Of a stretch of 64,000 bases of DNA, positions 41,145-50,544 are shown piece after piece (position 1 is the first letter of the stretch; the number at the start of each line of letters is the position of its first letter). The notes under the pieces were generated by a model. It worked only from the letters and a program-made list of their open reading frames with translations, was not told the DNA's origin and searched no databases. A program made the position numbers and the translations under genes. The stretch is from Hyphomicrobiaceae bacterium (GTDB taxonomy: Bacteria; Pseudomonadota; Alphaproteobacteria; Rhizobiales; Hyphomicrobiaceae): positions 186,001-250,000 of the forward strand of contig JAURWC010000022.1 in the NCBI GenBank assembly GCA_030655135.1. The letters run 5' to 3'.

Positions 41145-42110
41145 GTGGCCAAAACGGCTGGCGCAAATTCGCACGAAGAGGCTGCGGAGCTTCCGCTGGG
41201 CGGCGATCTCGCGGTGGCCGTTGAGCGCTGGCTGGCGCATCTGCAGCATGAGCGCGGGCAGGCGGAGCTGACGCTGGAGGCCTACCGCCGCGATCTGGCG
41301 CAGTTCACGCACCACCTTCTGCATCAGCTTGGGCATGCGCCGTGCCTCGGCGATCTGGAGCGCGTGGACGCCAAGACGTTCCGCGGATTTCTCGCGGCGC
41401 GGCGGCGCGCCCAGGTCGGCAGCCGGTCGCTGGCGCGGACGTTGTCGGCGCTGCGGACGTTCTTCCGCTGGCTCGAGAGCGAGGGCATCCTGCAGAACCG
41501 CGCCGTGCGGCGCGTGGCGATGCCGAAGGTGGGCCACTCGGTGCCGAAGCCGCTGACGGTGGTGAAGGCGGCCGCCGTCGTCGATGCGGGCGGTGAGGCG
41601 GAACTGGATTGGATTGCGGCGCGCGATGCAGCGGTACTGCTGCTGCTCTACGGCTCGGGCCTGCGCATTTCCGAGGCGCTCGGCCTGACGCGCAAGGAGG
41701 CGCCAGTGCCTGGCCGCGACGTGCTGCGCATCACCGGCAAGGGCGGACGCGAACGGCTGGCGCCGATCCTGCCCGTGACGCAGGCCGCGGTGGCCCGATA
41801 TCTGGAACGCGTACCGTATCCACTTGAGCCGGAGGGCGCGTTGTTTCTCGGCGCGAAGGGCGGACCGCTGTCGCCGCGCATCGTGCAGCTGCTGATGGAG
41901 CGGATGCGGGCGACGCTGGGTCTGCCCGATACGGCGACGCCGCATGCGCTGCGGCACTCCTTTGCGACGCACCTGCTGTCTTCGGGTGCGGATCTGCGGC
42001 AGATCCAGGAATTGCTGGGACACGCCTCGCTATCGACAACGCAGGTCTACACGGAAGTCGATCGCGAGCGGCTGTTGGCGGTGTACGACGCGGCCCATCC
42101 GCGGGCTTAG
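41145..42110 (+). CDS. xerC: Tyrosine recombinase XerC
   Basis: Site-specific recombinase of 321 residues that resolves chromosome dimers at dif together with XerD. Core-binding domain (VERWLAHLQHERGQAELTLE), then the catalytic domain. Its conserved residues are Arg in LLLYGSGLRISEALGL, Lys in ITGKGGRERLAPIL, HxxR in PHALRHSFATHLL, His in LLGHASLSTTQ, and nucleophile Tyr in VYTEVDRERL. The GTG start at 41145 has AAGGA upstream. Housekeeping rather than phage-borne: no attachment site, tRNA or excisionase gene is nearby. In Alphaproteobacteria xerC often neighbours priA, which here is about 7 kb away. Confidence 0.92.
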   Translation: MAKTAGANSHEEAAELPLGGDLAVAVERWLAHLQHERGQAELTLEAYRRDLAQFTHHLLHQLGHAPCLGDLERVDAKTFRGFLAARRRAQVGSRSLARTLSALRTFFRWLESEGILQNRAVRRVAMPKVGHSVPKPLTVVKAAAVVDAGGEAELDWIAARDAAVLLLLYGSGLRISEALGLTRKEAPVPGRDVLRITGKGGRERLAPILPVTQAAVARYLERVPYPLEPEGALFLGAKGGPLSPRIVQLLMERMRATLGLPDTATPHALRHSFATHLLSSGADLRQIQELLGHASLSTTQVYTEVDRERLLAVYDAAHPRA

Positions 42111-42200
42111 GCCGACGCGAATCCAGCGCCTGTGCGTCGCTGCCAGCACCTGCTGTCTTGCCTAGCGTTACGAAAACGGGCGCGCGGAGCATACCCTTAT

Positions 42201-42339
42201 CGTCATCCCGGCGCAGGCCGGGATCTACGCAAGTCTCCGCGAGTGCCACGCGGCAGGACAGAACGTCATCGTACAATGCGGTCCTTCCACGTCGAGCTAG
42301 ACGATGCTGGCGTGGATCCCGGCTTGCGCCGGGATGACG
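42201..42339. repeat. Inverted-repeat element, CGTCATCCCGGC family
   Basis: Outer ends CGTCATCCCGGCGCAGGCCG and (inverted) CGGCTTGCGCCGGGATGACG, each with its own CCGGCG/GCCGGGAT hairpin. Between them is a core of about 85 bases holding ACGTCATCGT and ACGATGC. It lies after xerC, before the DUF983 3' end. It resembles widely distributed intergenic repeats with TCATCCCGG ends. Non-coding. Confidence 0.75.
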
Positions 42340-42404
42340 GTGTGGGGCGGATGGAGCGCGTTCACGCCAGATGCGGGCGGGGGAAGGACGCCAGGCGTGG
42401 TCGC

Positions 42405-42788
42405 TTAAGCAGCAACCTTCGGCATGCCGAAGCCGTGCATGCCGAGCTTCCACTGCAGGGCGACGATGGCGCCTTTGACGGGTTGCAGCAGGCCGAAGGT
42501 CAGAGCGAGCGTCAGCGGCGTCCAGAGCGCGGCATGAACGCCGTACGACGGGGCGTAATGCACCTCGGTCCAGAGGACCAAGCCAACGACGATGTGCCCA
42601 ACGATGGACATGACGATGTAGGCCGGCAGGTCGTCGGCGCGGTGGTGGTGCAGTTCCTGACCGCACGCGCTGCAGGTGTCCGCGACCTTCAGGAACGACT
42701 TGAACAGCTGGCCTTCGCCGCAGCTGGGGCAAGAGCAGCGGGCGCCGCGCATCAAAGCTTGGCCCATCGTTGTCTGCGAGTCCTGCAT
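42405..42788 (-). CDS. DUF983 membrane protein with zinc-ribbon-like cysteines
   Basis: A 127-residue DUF983 protein. Two CxxC pairs at the N-terminus (CSCPSCGEGQLF and DTCSACGQEL) form a zinc ribbon. They are followed by two transmembrane helices (LPAYIVMSIVGHIVVGLVLW and LWTPLTLALTFGLLQPVKGA). The HHRADDLPAY segment is a family signature. Function unknown. It is transcribed divergently from the MocR regulator gene, whose operator-like palindromes lie in the shared 90-base gap; it is a possible target of that regulator. Confidence 0.88.
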   Translation of the reverse strand: MQDSQTTMGQALMRGARCSCPSCGEGQLFKSFLKVADTCSACGQELHHHRADDLPAYIVMSIVGHIVVGLVLWTEVHYAPSYGVHAALWTPLTLALTFGLLQPVKGAIVALQWKLGMHGFGMPKVAA

Positions 42789-42827
42789 TGTCGCCTCCCT
42801 CGATTATCGTTGTGTTTTCCTGGGTCT

Positions 42828-42884
42828 ATCCATACAACAAATTGTATGGATTTTCTGCGCGCGGATTGACGCCATTGTATGGAT
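42828..42884. promoter_or_regulatory. Operator for the MocR-type regulator (palindrome plus direct half-site)
   Basis: A perfect palindrome ATCCATACAA-CAAA-TTGTATGGAT at 42828-42851, and a third copy of the half-site TTGTATGGAT at 42875-42884 in direct orientation, 33 bases from its counterpart. The third half overlaps the ATG of the regulator. MocR/PdxR proteins bind combinations of direct and inverted half-sites, so autoregulation and control of the divergent DUF983 gene are likely. Confidence 0.78.
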
Positions 42885-44255
42885 TGGATGCCGACAATCG
42901 AGGGCCGGCGTGGGCCCGCCTACCAGCGCATCGTCGACGCGCTCGCCGATGATATCGCGGCCGGGCGCGTGCATCAGGGCCAGCGGCTGCCGACGCACCG
43001 GGCCTTGGCGATCGCGCTCGGGCTCGACGTGACGACGGTGACGCGGGCCTATGCCGAGGCCCGGCGGCTGCAGCTGGTCGACGCGCAGACCGGGCGCGGA
43101 ACGTTTGTGGCCGCCACCGCGTCAGGCATCTGGCGCGCGACCTCGGCGCCGGCCATCGACCTGTCCATGATCCTGCCGCCACAGCCGGACGGCGCGGATC
43201 TGGATGCCAGGCTCGCGGCCACGCTGGCCGAAATCCGCAGGCAGGCGGGCTTCGGGCCGTATCTTGTGTATCAGCAGCCGGGAGGTTCGGCGTCGGAGCG
43301 CGCGGTGGCCGCGCTGTGGCTCAGCGAGCGAATTCCGTCACTGACGCGGGATCGGGTGCTGATCGCGCCCGGCACGCAAACGGCCCTGATGGCGTTGCTG
43401 CTGGATCTGGCTGCGCCGGGCGACACCGTATTGACCGAAGCGCTCACGTATCCCGGCCTCAAGGCTGCTGCGGCGGCGGCGCGTCTCACGCTCGTTGGCG
43501 TGGAGATGGATTCGGAGGGCGTGAGACCCGATGCGCTGGAGGCCGCCTGCCAGCGGCACAAGTCGAAGCTGATCGTGCTGACGCCGACGATGCAGAACCC
43601 CACCACGGCCACGATGCGCCCGCCGCGCCGGGCACGCATTGCGGACATCATCGCCAAGCGGCAGCTGACGCTGGTCGAAGACGATCCGTATGTCCCGCTC
43701 GATCCTGCCGTGCAACCGCTCGCGGCGTTGATCCCCGAACGGTCCTATCTGGCGATCAGCCTGTCGAAGTGCATCGCGCCGGGTTTGCGCACGTCGCTGC
43801 TGGTTCTGCCATCAACCGAGGCGACGCAGCGCGTAACCGCAGCGTTGCGCGCAGTGGCGCAAATGCCGACGCCGCTGCTGACGGCCATCGCGATCCGCTG
43901 GCTGCAGAACGGCAGTGCAGATGCCATCATCTCCAGCGTGCGCGGGGAGGCGGCCGCCCGGCAAACGATCTGCCGCGAGGTGCTCGGCAACGGCCGTTTC
44001 GCGACGCAAGCCAACAGCCCGCACATCTGGCTGCCAGCTCCCGGCGCGTGGTCGAGCGAACGGTTTTCGTCGTTGTTACGCAGCCGCGGGTTGGGCGTCG
44101 TCGCCAGCGATGCGTTCGCAGTCGGGCCTGATGCGCCGAACGGTATTCGCGCGGCGCTCGGCGCGGCACGTAACCGCGCGGAGCTGAAGGCGGCGCTGGA
44201 GATTTTGCGGGATGCGGTTGGGGTGGGGGCGGGGGAAGCGGTTCTTGGGGTGTGA
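42879..44255 (+). CDS. MocR/PdxR-type transcriptional regulator (GntR plus aminotransferase domain)
   Basis: A 458-residue chimera. The N-terminal GntR winged helix (residues about 8-78) includes AYQRIVDALADDIAAGRVHQ and DVTTVTRAYAEARRLQLVDA. The C-terminal fold type I aminotransferase-like domain binds pyridoxal phosphate through the lysine of LAISLSKCIAPGLRTSLLVL; VEDDPYVPLDP supplies the ring-stacking Asp region. Start ATG 42879 lies within an operator half-site, and ATG 42888 is an alternative. The effector is unknown. A pyridoxal kinase is encoded elsewhere in the window (61655), a loose functional link only. Confidence 0.88.
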   Translation: MDWMPTIEGRRGPAYQRIVDALADDIAAGRVHQGQRLPTHRALAIALGLDVTTVTRAYAEARRLQLVDAQTGRGTFVAATASGIWRATSAPAIDLSMILPPQPDGADLDARLAATLAEIRRQAGFGPYLVYQQPGGSASERAVAALWLSERIPSLTRDRVLIAPGTQTALMALLLDLAAPGDTVLTEALTYPGLKAAAAAARLTLVGVEMDSEGVRPDALEAACQRHKSKLIVLTPTMQNPTTATMRPPRRARIADIIAKRQLTLVEDDPYVPLDPAVQPLAALIPERSYLAISLSKCIAPGLRTSLLVLPSTEATQRVTAALRAVAQMPTPLLTAIAIRWLQNGSADAIISSVRGEAAARQTICREVLGNGRFATQANSPHIWLPAPGAWSSERFSSLLRSRGLGVVASDAFAVGPDAPNGIRAALGAARNRAELKAALEILRDAVGVGAGEAVLGV

Positions 44256-44302
44256 TCAAACAGAGGGTCGCGATGTCATCGCAATGCGACGAGCGATCAA
44301 TT

Positions 44303-44326
44303 GGGTCAGACCTATGGGTCTGACCC
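44303..44326. repeat. Short palindromic repeat, GGGTCAGACCC family, copy 4
   Basis: GGGTCAGACCT-AT-GGGTCTGACCC between the convergent 3' ends of the MocR and lpdA genes, ten bases from the lpdA stop codon. One position deviates from a perfect palindrome. Confidence 0.82.
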
Positions 44327-44336
44327 TAATTCGACG

Positions 44337-45740
44337 TCACATATGAATCGCGCGTTTCGCGACTGACAGCGCGGCTTCCTTCACGGCTTCCGACAATGTC
44401 GGGTGGGCGTGGCAGGTTCTCGCCAGGTCTTCCGCGCTGCCGCTGAATTCCATGAGCACGCAGCACTCGGCGATCAGCTCGCCGGCGTTGGCGCCGATGA
44501 TGTGGGCGCCGAGCACGCGGTCGGTCGCGGCGTCGGCGAGGATCTTCACGAAGCCGAGCGTCGTGCGGTTGGCCTTGGCGCGGCCGTTGGCGGTGAAGGG
44601 GAACTTGCCGACGTTATAGTCCACGCCCGCGGCCTTCAGTTCCTCCTCGGTCTTGCCGACGGAGGCGATCTCCGGGAACGTATAGACGACGGAGGGAATG
44701 ACGCCGTAGTTCACGTGACCGGCCTGGCCGGCGAGAATTTCCGCGACGGCAACGCCTTCGTCCTCAGCCTTGTGCGCGAGCATGGGTCCGGCGATCACGT
44801 CGCCGATGGCGTAGATACCTGCGACGTTGGTTTGATAGTGCTCGCCGACAACAACGCGGTTGCGTTTGTCGAGCTCGACGCCCACGTCGGCGAGGCCGAG
44901 GCCCTCGGTGTAGGGCGTGCGGCCGATGGCGACGAGCACGACATCAGCGTCGATGCTTTCGCTGTCACCGCCGGCGGCGGGTTCGATGGAAACCTTGAGG
45001 CCGGAGCCGGATTTCTTCGCGCCCGTCACCTTGTGGCCGAGCTTGAAGGTGAACCCCTGCTTTTCGAGGATGCGCTGGAACGACTTGGCCACATCGCCAT
45101 CCATGCCGGGTAGGATGCGATCGAGGAACTCAACGACCAGCACCTCGGCGCCAAGGCGGCGCCAGACGGAGCCAAGCTCCAGGCCGATGACGCCGGCGCC
45201 GACGACAATCATCTTCTTGGGAACCTTCGGCAGCTCGAGTGCACCCGTGGACGAGACGATCGCCTTCTCGTCGATGTCCAGGCCGGGCAGCCGTGCGACG
45301 TCGGAGCCGGTGGCGATGACGATGGCGCGGGTTTCGAGCACCTGCGCTTCGCCGCTCTCCGACGTCACCTCGACCTTGCCCGCGGCGATGATCTTGCCGG
45401 TGCCGTGGTGGGTGGCGATCTTATTCTTCTTCATCAGGTAGGCGACGCCGTCGGTGTTGCCTTTCACGCCCTCGTCCTTGAAGGCAAGCATCGTCTTCAG
45501 GTCGAGCTTAGGTTTCACCTCGATGCCCATGGCGGCGAAGCCGTGGTTGGCCTCGTCGTACAGCTCGGAGGCGTGCAGCATCGCCTTGGACGGAATGCAG
45601 CCGACGTTGAGGCACGTGCCGCCGAACGTGGCGCGCTTCTCGACCACCGCTACCTTGAGGCCGAGCTGCGCGGCACGGATGGCACACACGTAGCCGCCGG
45701 GCCCGGTGCCGATGACGATCAGATCGTATGGGTCTGTCAT
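44337..45740 (-). CDS. lpdA: Dihydrolipoyl dehydrogenase (E3)
   Basis: FAD enzyme that reoxidises the lipoyl groups of 2-oxoacid dehydrogenases with NAD. 467 residues, full length. FAD-binding [20 protein letters not shown], redox disulfide [19 protein letters not shown]-binding [23 protein letters not shown] motif [20 protein letters not shown], and the dimer-interface His-Glu near the C-terminus ([16 protein letters not shown]). Last of the mdh-sucC-sucD-sucA-sucB-lpdA series; a 205-base gap with a repeat separates it from sucB. Confidence 0.96.
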   Translation of the reverse strand: MTDPYDLIVIGTGPGGYVCAIRAAQLGLKVAVVEKRATFGGTCLNVGCIPSKAMLHASELYDEANHGFAAMGIEVKPKLDLKTMLAFKDEGVKGNTDGVAYLMKKNKIATHHGTGKIIAAGKVEVTSESGEAQVLETRAIVIATGSDVARLPGLDIDEKAIVSSTGALELPKVPKKMIVVGAGVIGLELGSVWRRLGAEVLVVEFLDRILPGMDGDVAKSFQRILEKQGFTFKLGHKVTGAKKSGSGLKVSIEPAAGGDSESIDADVVLVAIGRTPYTEGLGLADVGVELDKRNRVVVGEHYQTNVAGIYAIGDVIAGPMLAHKAEDEGVAVAEILAGQAGHVNYGVIPSVVYTFPEIASVGKTEEELKAAGVDYNVGKFPFTANGRAKANRTTLGFVKILADAATDRVLGAHIIGANAGELIAECCVLMEFSGSAEDLARTCHAHPTLSEAVKEAALSVAKRAIHM

Positions 45741-45779
45741 GATGGTCTCATGAGTTGGCCGATTTGGCGAGGGTGGTCT

Positions 45780-45932
45780 CCCTCTCCCCGTCCTTACGGG
45801 GAGAGGGTCGGGGTGAGGGGCAGCATCCGCACAACGCCTGAAATGTTGCGACGGCTTGCTGCGGAGATTGAGCGCTGGCGCAAGACCCTGCCCCTCATCC
45901 TAACCTTCTCTCCGTAAGGACGGGGAGAAGGG
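45780..45932. repeat. Inverted-repeat element, CCCTCTCCCC family, copy 3
   Basis: Left end CCCTCTCCCCGTCCTTACGG with GGGAGAGGGTCGGGGTGAGG following. The right end is the mirror image: CCCCTCATCCTAACC, then TTCTCTCCGTAAGGACGGGG. The core of about 70 bases is unrelated to that of the 2796 element, although the arms match. It fills the sucB-lpdA gap. Confidence 0.8.
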
Positions 45933-45945
45933 ACCAACGCGTCCG

Positions 45946-47358
45946 CTACAATTCCAGCAGGAAGCGTTGCGGGTCTTCGAGGCATTCGCGGACGCGGACG
46001 AGGAAAGTAACGGCTTCCTTGCCGTCGACGAGGCGATGATCGTAGCTGAGCGCGAGGTACATCATCGGGCGGGCGACGACTTCGCCGTTGCGGACAACGG
46101 GGCGCTCCTCGATGCGGTGCATCCCTAAGATGCCGGACTGCGGCGAGTTGAGAATCGGCGTCGAGAGCATCGAGCCGTAGACGCCGCCATTGGAAATCGT
46201 GAACGTGCCGCCCTGCATGTCTTCTATGGACAGCTTGCCGTCGCGGGCCTTGCGGCCGTACTCGGCGATGCCGGCTTCGATCTCGGCGATCGACATGCGG
46301 TCCGCGTCGCGCAGGACGGGCACGACCAGGCCGCGGTCCGTGCCGACGGCGACGCCGATGTGGTAGTAATTCTTGTAGACGACGTCCGTGCCGTCGATCT
46401 CGGCGTTGACCGAGGGGATCTCGCGCAGGGCCTGGATACAAGCCTTCACGAAGAAGCCCATGAAGCCGAGCTTCGTGCCGTGGCGCTTTTCGAACAGATC
46501 CTTGTAGTGCGAGCGCAGCGCCATCACGGCGCTCATGTCGGCGTCGTTGAAGGTCGTCAGCATCGCCGCGGTGTTCTGCGCTTCCTTCAGGCGATGGGCG
46601 ATCGTCTGGCGCAGGCGGGTCATCTTCACGCGCTCTTCGCGGCCGTCCTCGGCATAAGACGGCAAGCGCATGTTGGATGCGGGGACGGGTACCTGGGTCG
46701 CGCCGCCGCGCTCTGGCACCTGGGTCGCGCCGCCGCGCTCGGGCACCTGGGTCGCGCCGCCGCGCTCGGGGACTTGCGAGGCAGCGTTCCGCTGCGGGGC
46801 TGGCGGTTCCTGACGGGGTGCGGGAGCGGGCTCAGGTGCCGGCTCAGGGCGCTTGGCGGCCGCGGCGGCAACGTCTTCCTTCAGTACCTGACCGCGGCGG
46901 CCGGAGCCGTTGATGTCTTCGGTGGCGATGCCGGCCTCGGCGGCGGCTTTGCGCGCCGACGGGCTGGGCGGCGTATCGGACTTGGCCGGCGCGAAGGCCG
47001 CATCGGCGTTGGCACGCGCCGGTTTCTCGGCGGGTTTTTCGGCGGGCTTCTCCGCCTTCTTGGGCGGCTCGGCTTTCGGTTCCGGCTTGGCGGGTGCCTC
47101 GGCCTTCTTCGGTGCGGCGCCGCCCTCGGTCAGCGCGCCCAGGATGGCGCCGATCGCGACGGTTTCGCCTTGCTTGGCGGAGATGTCGCCCAACGTTCCG
47201 TTGCCGGGCGAGGGGACTTCGACAGTGACCTTGTCGGTTTCCAGCTCGACGAGCGGCTCGTCGGCCTTCACGGCGTCACCCGGCTTCTTGAACCACTTGC
47301 CGACGGTGGCCTCGGTGATGCTTTCGCCCAACGTCGGCACGCGGATTTCGATCGCCAT
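45946..47358 (-). CDS. sucB: Dihydrolipoamide succinyltransferase, E2 of 2-oxoglutarate dehydrogenase
   Basis: E2 core enzyme that transfers succinyl groups from lipoate to CoA. 470 residues from ATG 47358. One lipoyl domain ([20 protein letters not shown], with the lipoylated lysine in [13 protein letters not shown]). A long Ala/Pro/Lys linker holds three nearly perfect repeats of VPERGGATQ. Then comes the E3-binding domain ([20 protein letters not shown]). The catalytic domain ends with [16 protein letters not shown], which contains the active-site His and Asp. In many bacteria the E3-binding domain precedes the linker; here the repeats follow it. Confidence 0.95.
   Translation of the reverse strand: MAIEIRVPTLGESITEATVGKWFKKPGDAVKADEPLVELETDKVTVEVPSPGNGTLGDISAKQGETVAIGAILGALTEGGAAPKKAEAPAKPEPKAEPPKKAEKPAEKPAEKPARANADAAFAPAKSDTPPSPSARKAAAEAGIATEDINGSGRRGQVLKEDVAAAAAKRPEPAPEPAPAPRQEPPAPQRNAASQVPERGGATQVPERGGATQVPERGGATQVPVPASNMRLPSYAEDGREERVKMTRLRQTIAHRLKEAQNTAAMLTTFNDADMSAVMALRSHYKDLFEKRHGTKLGFMGFFVKACIQALREIPSVNAEIDGTDVVYKNYYHIGVAVGTDRGLVVPVLRDADRMSIAEIEAGIAEYGRKARDGKLSIEDMQGGTFTISNGGVYGSMLSTPILNSPQSGILGMHRIEERPVVRNGEVVARPMMYLALSYDHRLVDGKEAVTFLVRVRECLEDPQRFLLEL
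46690..46770. repeat. 27-bp tandem repeat, three copies, inside sucB
   Basis: Units at 46690-46716, 46717-46743 and 46744-46770, almost identical at the base level (the plus strand begins CACCTGGGTCGCGCCGCCGC). Each encodes nine residues, VPERGGATQ in phase, within the flexible linker. The near-identity implies recent expansion and probable length variation between strains. Confidence 0.92.
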
Positions 47359-47442
47359 GATCTGTCTCGTCCTGTCCTCGGCGCGGCCGAATGCCGGCGC
47401 ATTCACTCGTGTTCTACGTGACCCGGCACTGCCGGATCGACG

Positions 47443-50433
47443 TTATGTCATGCCGCCCGTCAGCGCGTCGGCGACGAGGGCCTTCTGTTCTGCGAGATGC
47501 CGGCTCAGCTGGCCGGTGGCGGTCGAAGCGGAGGCGGCGCGGCCCGCGTAACGGGCGCGGCGCGGCGTCCGCCCCTCGACGGGCGTATCGATATGCGCCA
47601 TCACCCATTCAAGGTTTGGCTCAATGAACGTCCATGCGCCCATGTTCTTAGGTTCTTCCTGGCACCAGACGATATCGGCCTTGGGAAAACGCGACAGCTC
47701 GTGGATGAGCGCGCGGGCCGGGAAGGGATAGAGCTGCTCGACGCGCAGCAGGTAGACGTCTTCCAGCACCTGGGCTTCACGTGCCTCGTACAGGTCGTAG
47801 TAGACCTTGCCGGAACACAGCACGACGCGGCGGATCTCGTGGTCGCCCTTGAGGGCGATCTTCTCGGCGGCCTTGGATTCGGCGTCATCCCACAGGACAC
47901 GATGGAACGTTGTGTCGGGGCCGAAGTCTTCCAGCTTGGAGACGACGCGCTTGTGCCGCAGCAGCGACTTCGGCGTCATGATGATCAGCGGCTTGCGGAA
48001 GTTGCGGTGCAGCTGGCGGCGCAGGATGTGATAGTAGTTCGCCGGCGTCGTGCAGTTGGCGACCTGCCAGTTGTCTTCGGCACACAGCTGCAGGAAGCGC
48101 TCAAGCCGCGCGGAGGAATGCTCCGGGCCCTGGCCTTCGTAGCCGTGCGGCAGCAGGCAGACGAGGCCCGACATGCGCAGCCACTTGCGTTCGCCCGACG
48201 AGATGAACTGGTCGAACACGACCTGGGCGCCGTTGGCGAAGTCGCCGAACTGGGCTTCCCACAAGACAAGCGCATTCGGCTCCGACAGCGAATAGCCGTA
48301 CTCGAAGCCGAGGACGGCTTCTTCCGACAGCATGGAATTGACGACTTCGTACTTGGACTGGTTGGCGGCGACGTGCTTCAGCGGCGTGAAGCGGCGTTCT
48401 GTTTCCTGGTCGATCAGCACGGAGTGACGTTGCGAGAAGGTGCCGCGCTCGCTGTCCTGGCCGGACAGGCGCACGGGGAAGCCTTCCTTCACCAGCGTGC
48501 CGAATGCCAGGTGCTCGGCCATCGACCAGTCGATGCCGGAGCCCGACTCGATCATCTCGCGACGGCGTTCCAGCAGCTTGGCGACCGTCTTGTGGGCGTG
48601 GAAGTCCGTCGGGATCGTGGTGACGCGGCGGCCGACGTCCTTCAGCGATTCGATCGTGACGGCGGTGTTGCCGCGGCGGGCTTCGTCGTCGGCGAACCCC
48701 ACGCCGGACCAGCGGCCATCGAGCCAGTCGGCCTTGTTGGGCTTGTAGCTCTCGGCGGTCTGGAACTCGCGTTCGAGGTGGCCGCGGAACTCGCCGCGCA
48801 TGCCGTCGACCTGGTCCTTGCTGAGGACGCCTTCTTCGACGAGGCGGTTGGAGTAGATCTCAACGACGGTCGGGTGCTGCTTGATGCGCTTGTACATCAG
48901 CGGCTGCGTGAACAGCGGCTCGTCGGACTCGTTGTGGCCGAAGCGGCGGTAGCAGAACATGTCGATGACGACAGGCTTCTGGAACTTCTGGCGGAACTCC
49001 GTCGCGATCTTGGCGACGTGCACCACGGCTTCCGGGTCGTCGCCGTTGACGTGGAAGATCGGCGCCTCGATGACGCGCGCTACGTCAGAGCAGTAGGGCG
49101 AGGAGCGCGAGTGGCGCGGATTGGTCGTGAAACCGATCTGGTTGTTGATGACGAAGTGCAACGATCCGCCGGTGCGATGGCCCTTGAGGCCTGACAGGCC
49201 GAAGCACTCGGCCACGACGCCTTGGCCGGCGAAGGCCGCGTCGCCGTGGATCAGCAGCGGCATGACGGGCGTGCGTTCTGTGGAGGCGCACTGCAGCTGG
49301 TCTTGCTTGGCGCGCACCTTGCCGAGCACGACGGGATCGACGATTTCGAGATGCGATGGGTTGGCCGTCAGCGACAGATGGACATTGTTGCCGTCGAACG
49401 AGCGGTCGGACGAAGCACCAAGGTGGTACTTCACGTCGCCCGAGCCTTCGACGTCGTCGGGCTTGAAAGAGCCGCCCTTGAACTCGTTGAAGATGGCGCG
49501 ATGCGGCTTGCCCATCACGTTCGAGAGTACGTTAAGGCGGCCGCGGTGGGCCATGCCGAGCACGATCTCTTTCACGCCCAGCTGGCCGCCGCGTTTGATG
49601 ATCTGTTCCAGCGCCGGGATGATGGATTCGCTGCCGTCGAGGCCGAAGCGCTTGGTGCCGGTGTACTTGACGTCGACAAACTTCTCGAACGTTTCAGCTT
49701 CGATCAGCTTGTTGAGGATCGCCTTCTTGCCCTCGATCGTGAACTGGACGCCTTTTTCCTCGCCCTCGATGCGGTCTTGGATCCAGGCTTTCTGCAGCGG
49801 CGAGGTGATGTGCATGTACTGCACGCCGATCTTACGGCAGTAGACGCGGCGCAGAAGGCGCAGGATCTGGCGAACCGTTGCCGTTTCCAGGCTCAGATAG
49901 CGGTCGATAAAGATCGGGCGGTCGAGGTCGGCTTCGGTGAAGCCGTAGGTTTCGGGCCGCAGTTCCTTGTGGACCTTGCGGTCGGCAAGTCCCAGCGGGT
50001 CGAGGTCGGCCGTCAGATGGCCCATGACGCGATAGGCGCGGATGAGCATCAACGCACGAATTGAATCCTGCGTGGCGCGCTGCGAGGCCAGCGGCGACAT
50101 TTGGAAACCCTGGGAGAACGCGCGCTCGTCCAGCTTGTCGCGCACGCGGCGCTCGGTCTGCTCGTAATCGCCGGTCAACGCGGAAATCAGTTCGCCGTTG
50201 GCCTGCAGCTGCTCCAGGGGGGCCGCCCACGAGGCGCCAGACCTGCCGCTGTCGATCTCCGGCTGGGCCAGCGACCGCTCGTCCTGCAGGCTTTCGAAGA
50301 AGTGGCGCCACTCGTCTGTGACGGCGCCGGGGTTCTTCTCGTACTCGGCGTGCATCTCCTCGATATAGGCGGCGTTGGCGCCCGACAGGAAAGATGTACG
50401 TAGGAATCGTTCGTTCGACGCCTGGCGAGACAT
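47443..50433 (-). CDS. sucA: 2-oxoglutarate dehydrogenase E1 component
   Basis: Thiamine-diphosphate-dependent decarboxylase of the 2-oxoglutarate dehydrogenase complex. 996 residues, normal length. N-terminal NERFLRTSFLSGANAAYIEE and FFESLQDERS; then VLGMAHRGRLNVLSNVMGKP and HLSLTANPSHLEIVDPVVLG. The diphosphate-binding region includes HGDAAFAGQGVVAECFGLSG and GSLHFVINNQIGFTT. C-terminal domain carries EYGYSLSEPNALVLWEAQFG and LLPHGYEGQGPEHSSARLER. Start ATG 50433. Eighty-four bases separate it from sucB downstream. Confidence 0.97.
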   Translation of the reverse strand: MSRQASNERFLRTSFLSGANAAYIEEMHAEYEKNPGAVTDEWRHFFESLQDERSLAQPEIDSGRSGASWAAPLEQLQANGELISALTGDYEQTERRVRDKLDERAFSQGFQMSPLASQRATQDSIRALMLIRAYRVMGHLTADLDPLGLADRKVHKELRPETYGFTEADLDRPIFIDRYLSLETATVRQILRLLRRVYCRKIGVQYMHITSPLQKAWIQDRIEGEEKGVQFTIEGKKAILNKLIEAETFEKFVDVKYTGTKRFGLDGSESIIPALEQIIKRGGQLGVKEIVLGMAHRGRLNVLSNVMGKPHRAIFNEFKGGSFKPDDVEGSGDVKYHLGASSDRSFDGNNVHLSLTANPSHLEIVDPVVLGKVRAKQDQLQCASTERTPVMPLLIHGDAAFAGQGVVAECFGLSGLKGHRTGGSLHFVINNQIGFTTNPRHSRSSPYCSDVARVIEAPIFHVNGDDPEAVVHVAKIATEFRQKFQKPVVIDMFCYRRFGHNESDEPLFTQPLMYKRIKQHPTVVEIYSNRLVEEGVLSKDQVDGMRGEFRGHLEREFQTAESYKPNKADWLDGRWSGVGFADDEARRGNTAVTIESLKDVGRRVTTIPTDFHAHKTVAKLLERRREMIESGSGIDWSMAEHLAFGTLVKEGFPVRLSGQDSERGTFSQRHSVLIDQETERRFTPLKHVAANQSKYEVVNSMLSEEAVLGFEYGYSLSEPNALVLWEAQFGDFANGAQVVFDQFISSGERKWLRMSGLVCLLPHGYEGQGPEHSSARLERFLQLCAEDNWQVANCTTPANYYHILRRQLHRNFRKPLIIMTPKSLLRHKRVVSKLEDFGPDTTFHRVLWDDAESKAAEKIALKGDHEIRRVVLCSGKVYYDLYEAREAQVLEDVYLLRVEQLYPFPARALIHELSRFPKADIVWCQEEPKNMGAWTFIEPNLEWVMAHIDTPVEGRTPRRARYAGRAASASTATGQLSRHLAEQKALVADALTGGMT

Positions 50434-50480
50434 GAAGGTGGATCCCCGCTGCGAGTCTCTTCGGATAAACTCAGACTGAC

Positions 50481-50506
50481 GCCTCAGGCTTGCTCAAGCC
50501 TGAGGC
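50481..50506. other. Perfect hairpin between sucA and sucD
   Basis: GCCTCAGGCTT / AAGCCTGAGGC, 11-bp arms with loop GCTC. It is not followed by a T-tract on the minus strand, so it is not a typical terminator. It may stabilise the upstream sucCD mRNA or attenuate read-through into sucA. Confidence 0.6.
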
Positions 50507-50544
50507 CCAAGTATATCGCATCGCACAAATTTAGGTAGCCGCTG

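Noticed and set aside
41145-42110. Integrase marking a prophage or genomic island
   Set aside because: Sequence and length match housekeeping XerC; no tRNA, attachment site, excisionase or phage gene is adjacent.
47497-49194. 565-codon open frame on the plus strand opposite sucA
   Set aside because: Mirror frame of sucA caused by high GC third positions; the translation is low-complexity Val/Leu/Asp/Ala text with no motif. The same applies to 51897-53315 opposite sucC and 3287-4045 opposite gyrB.
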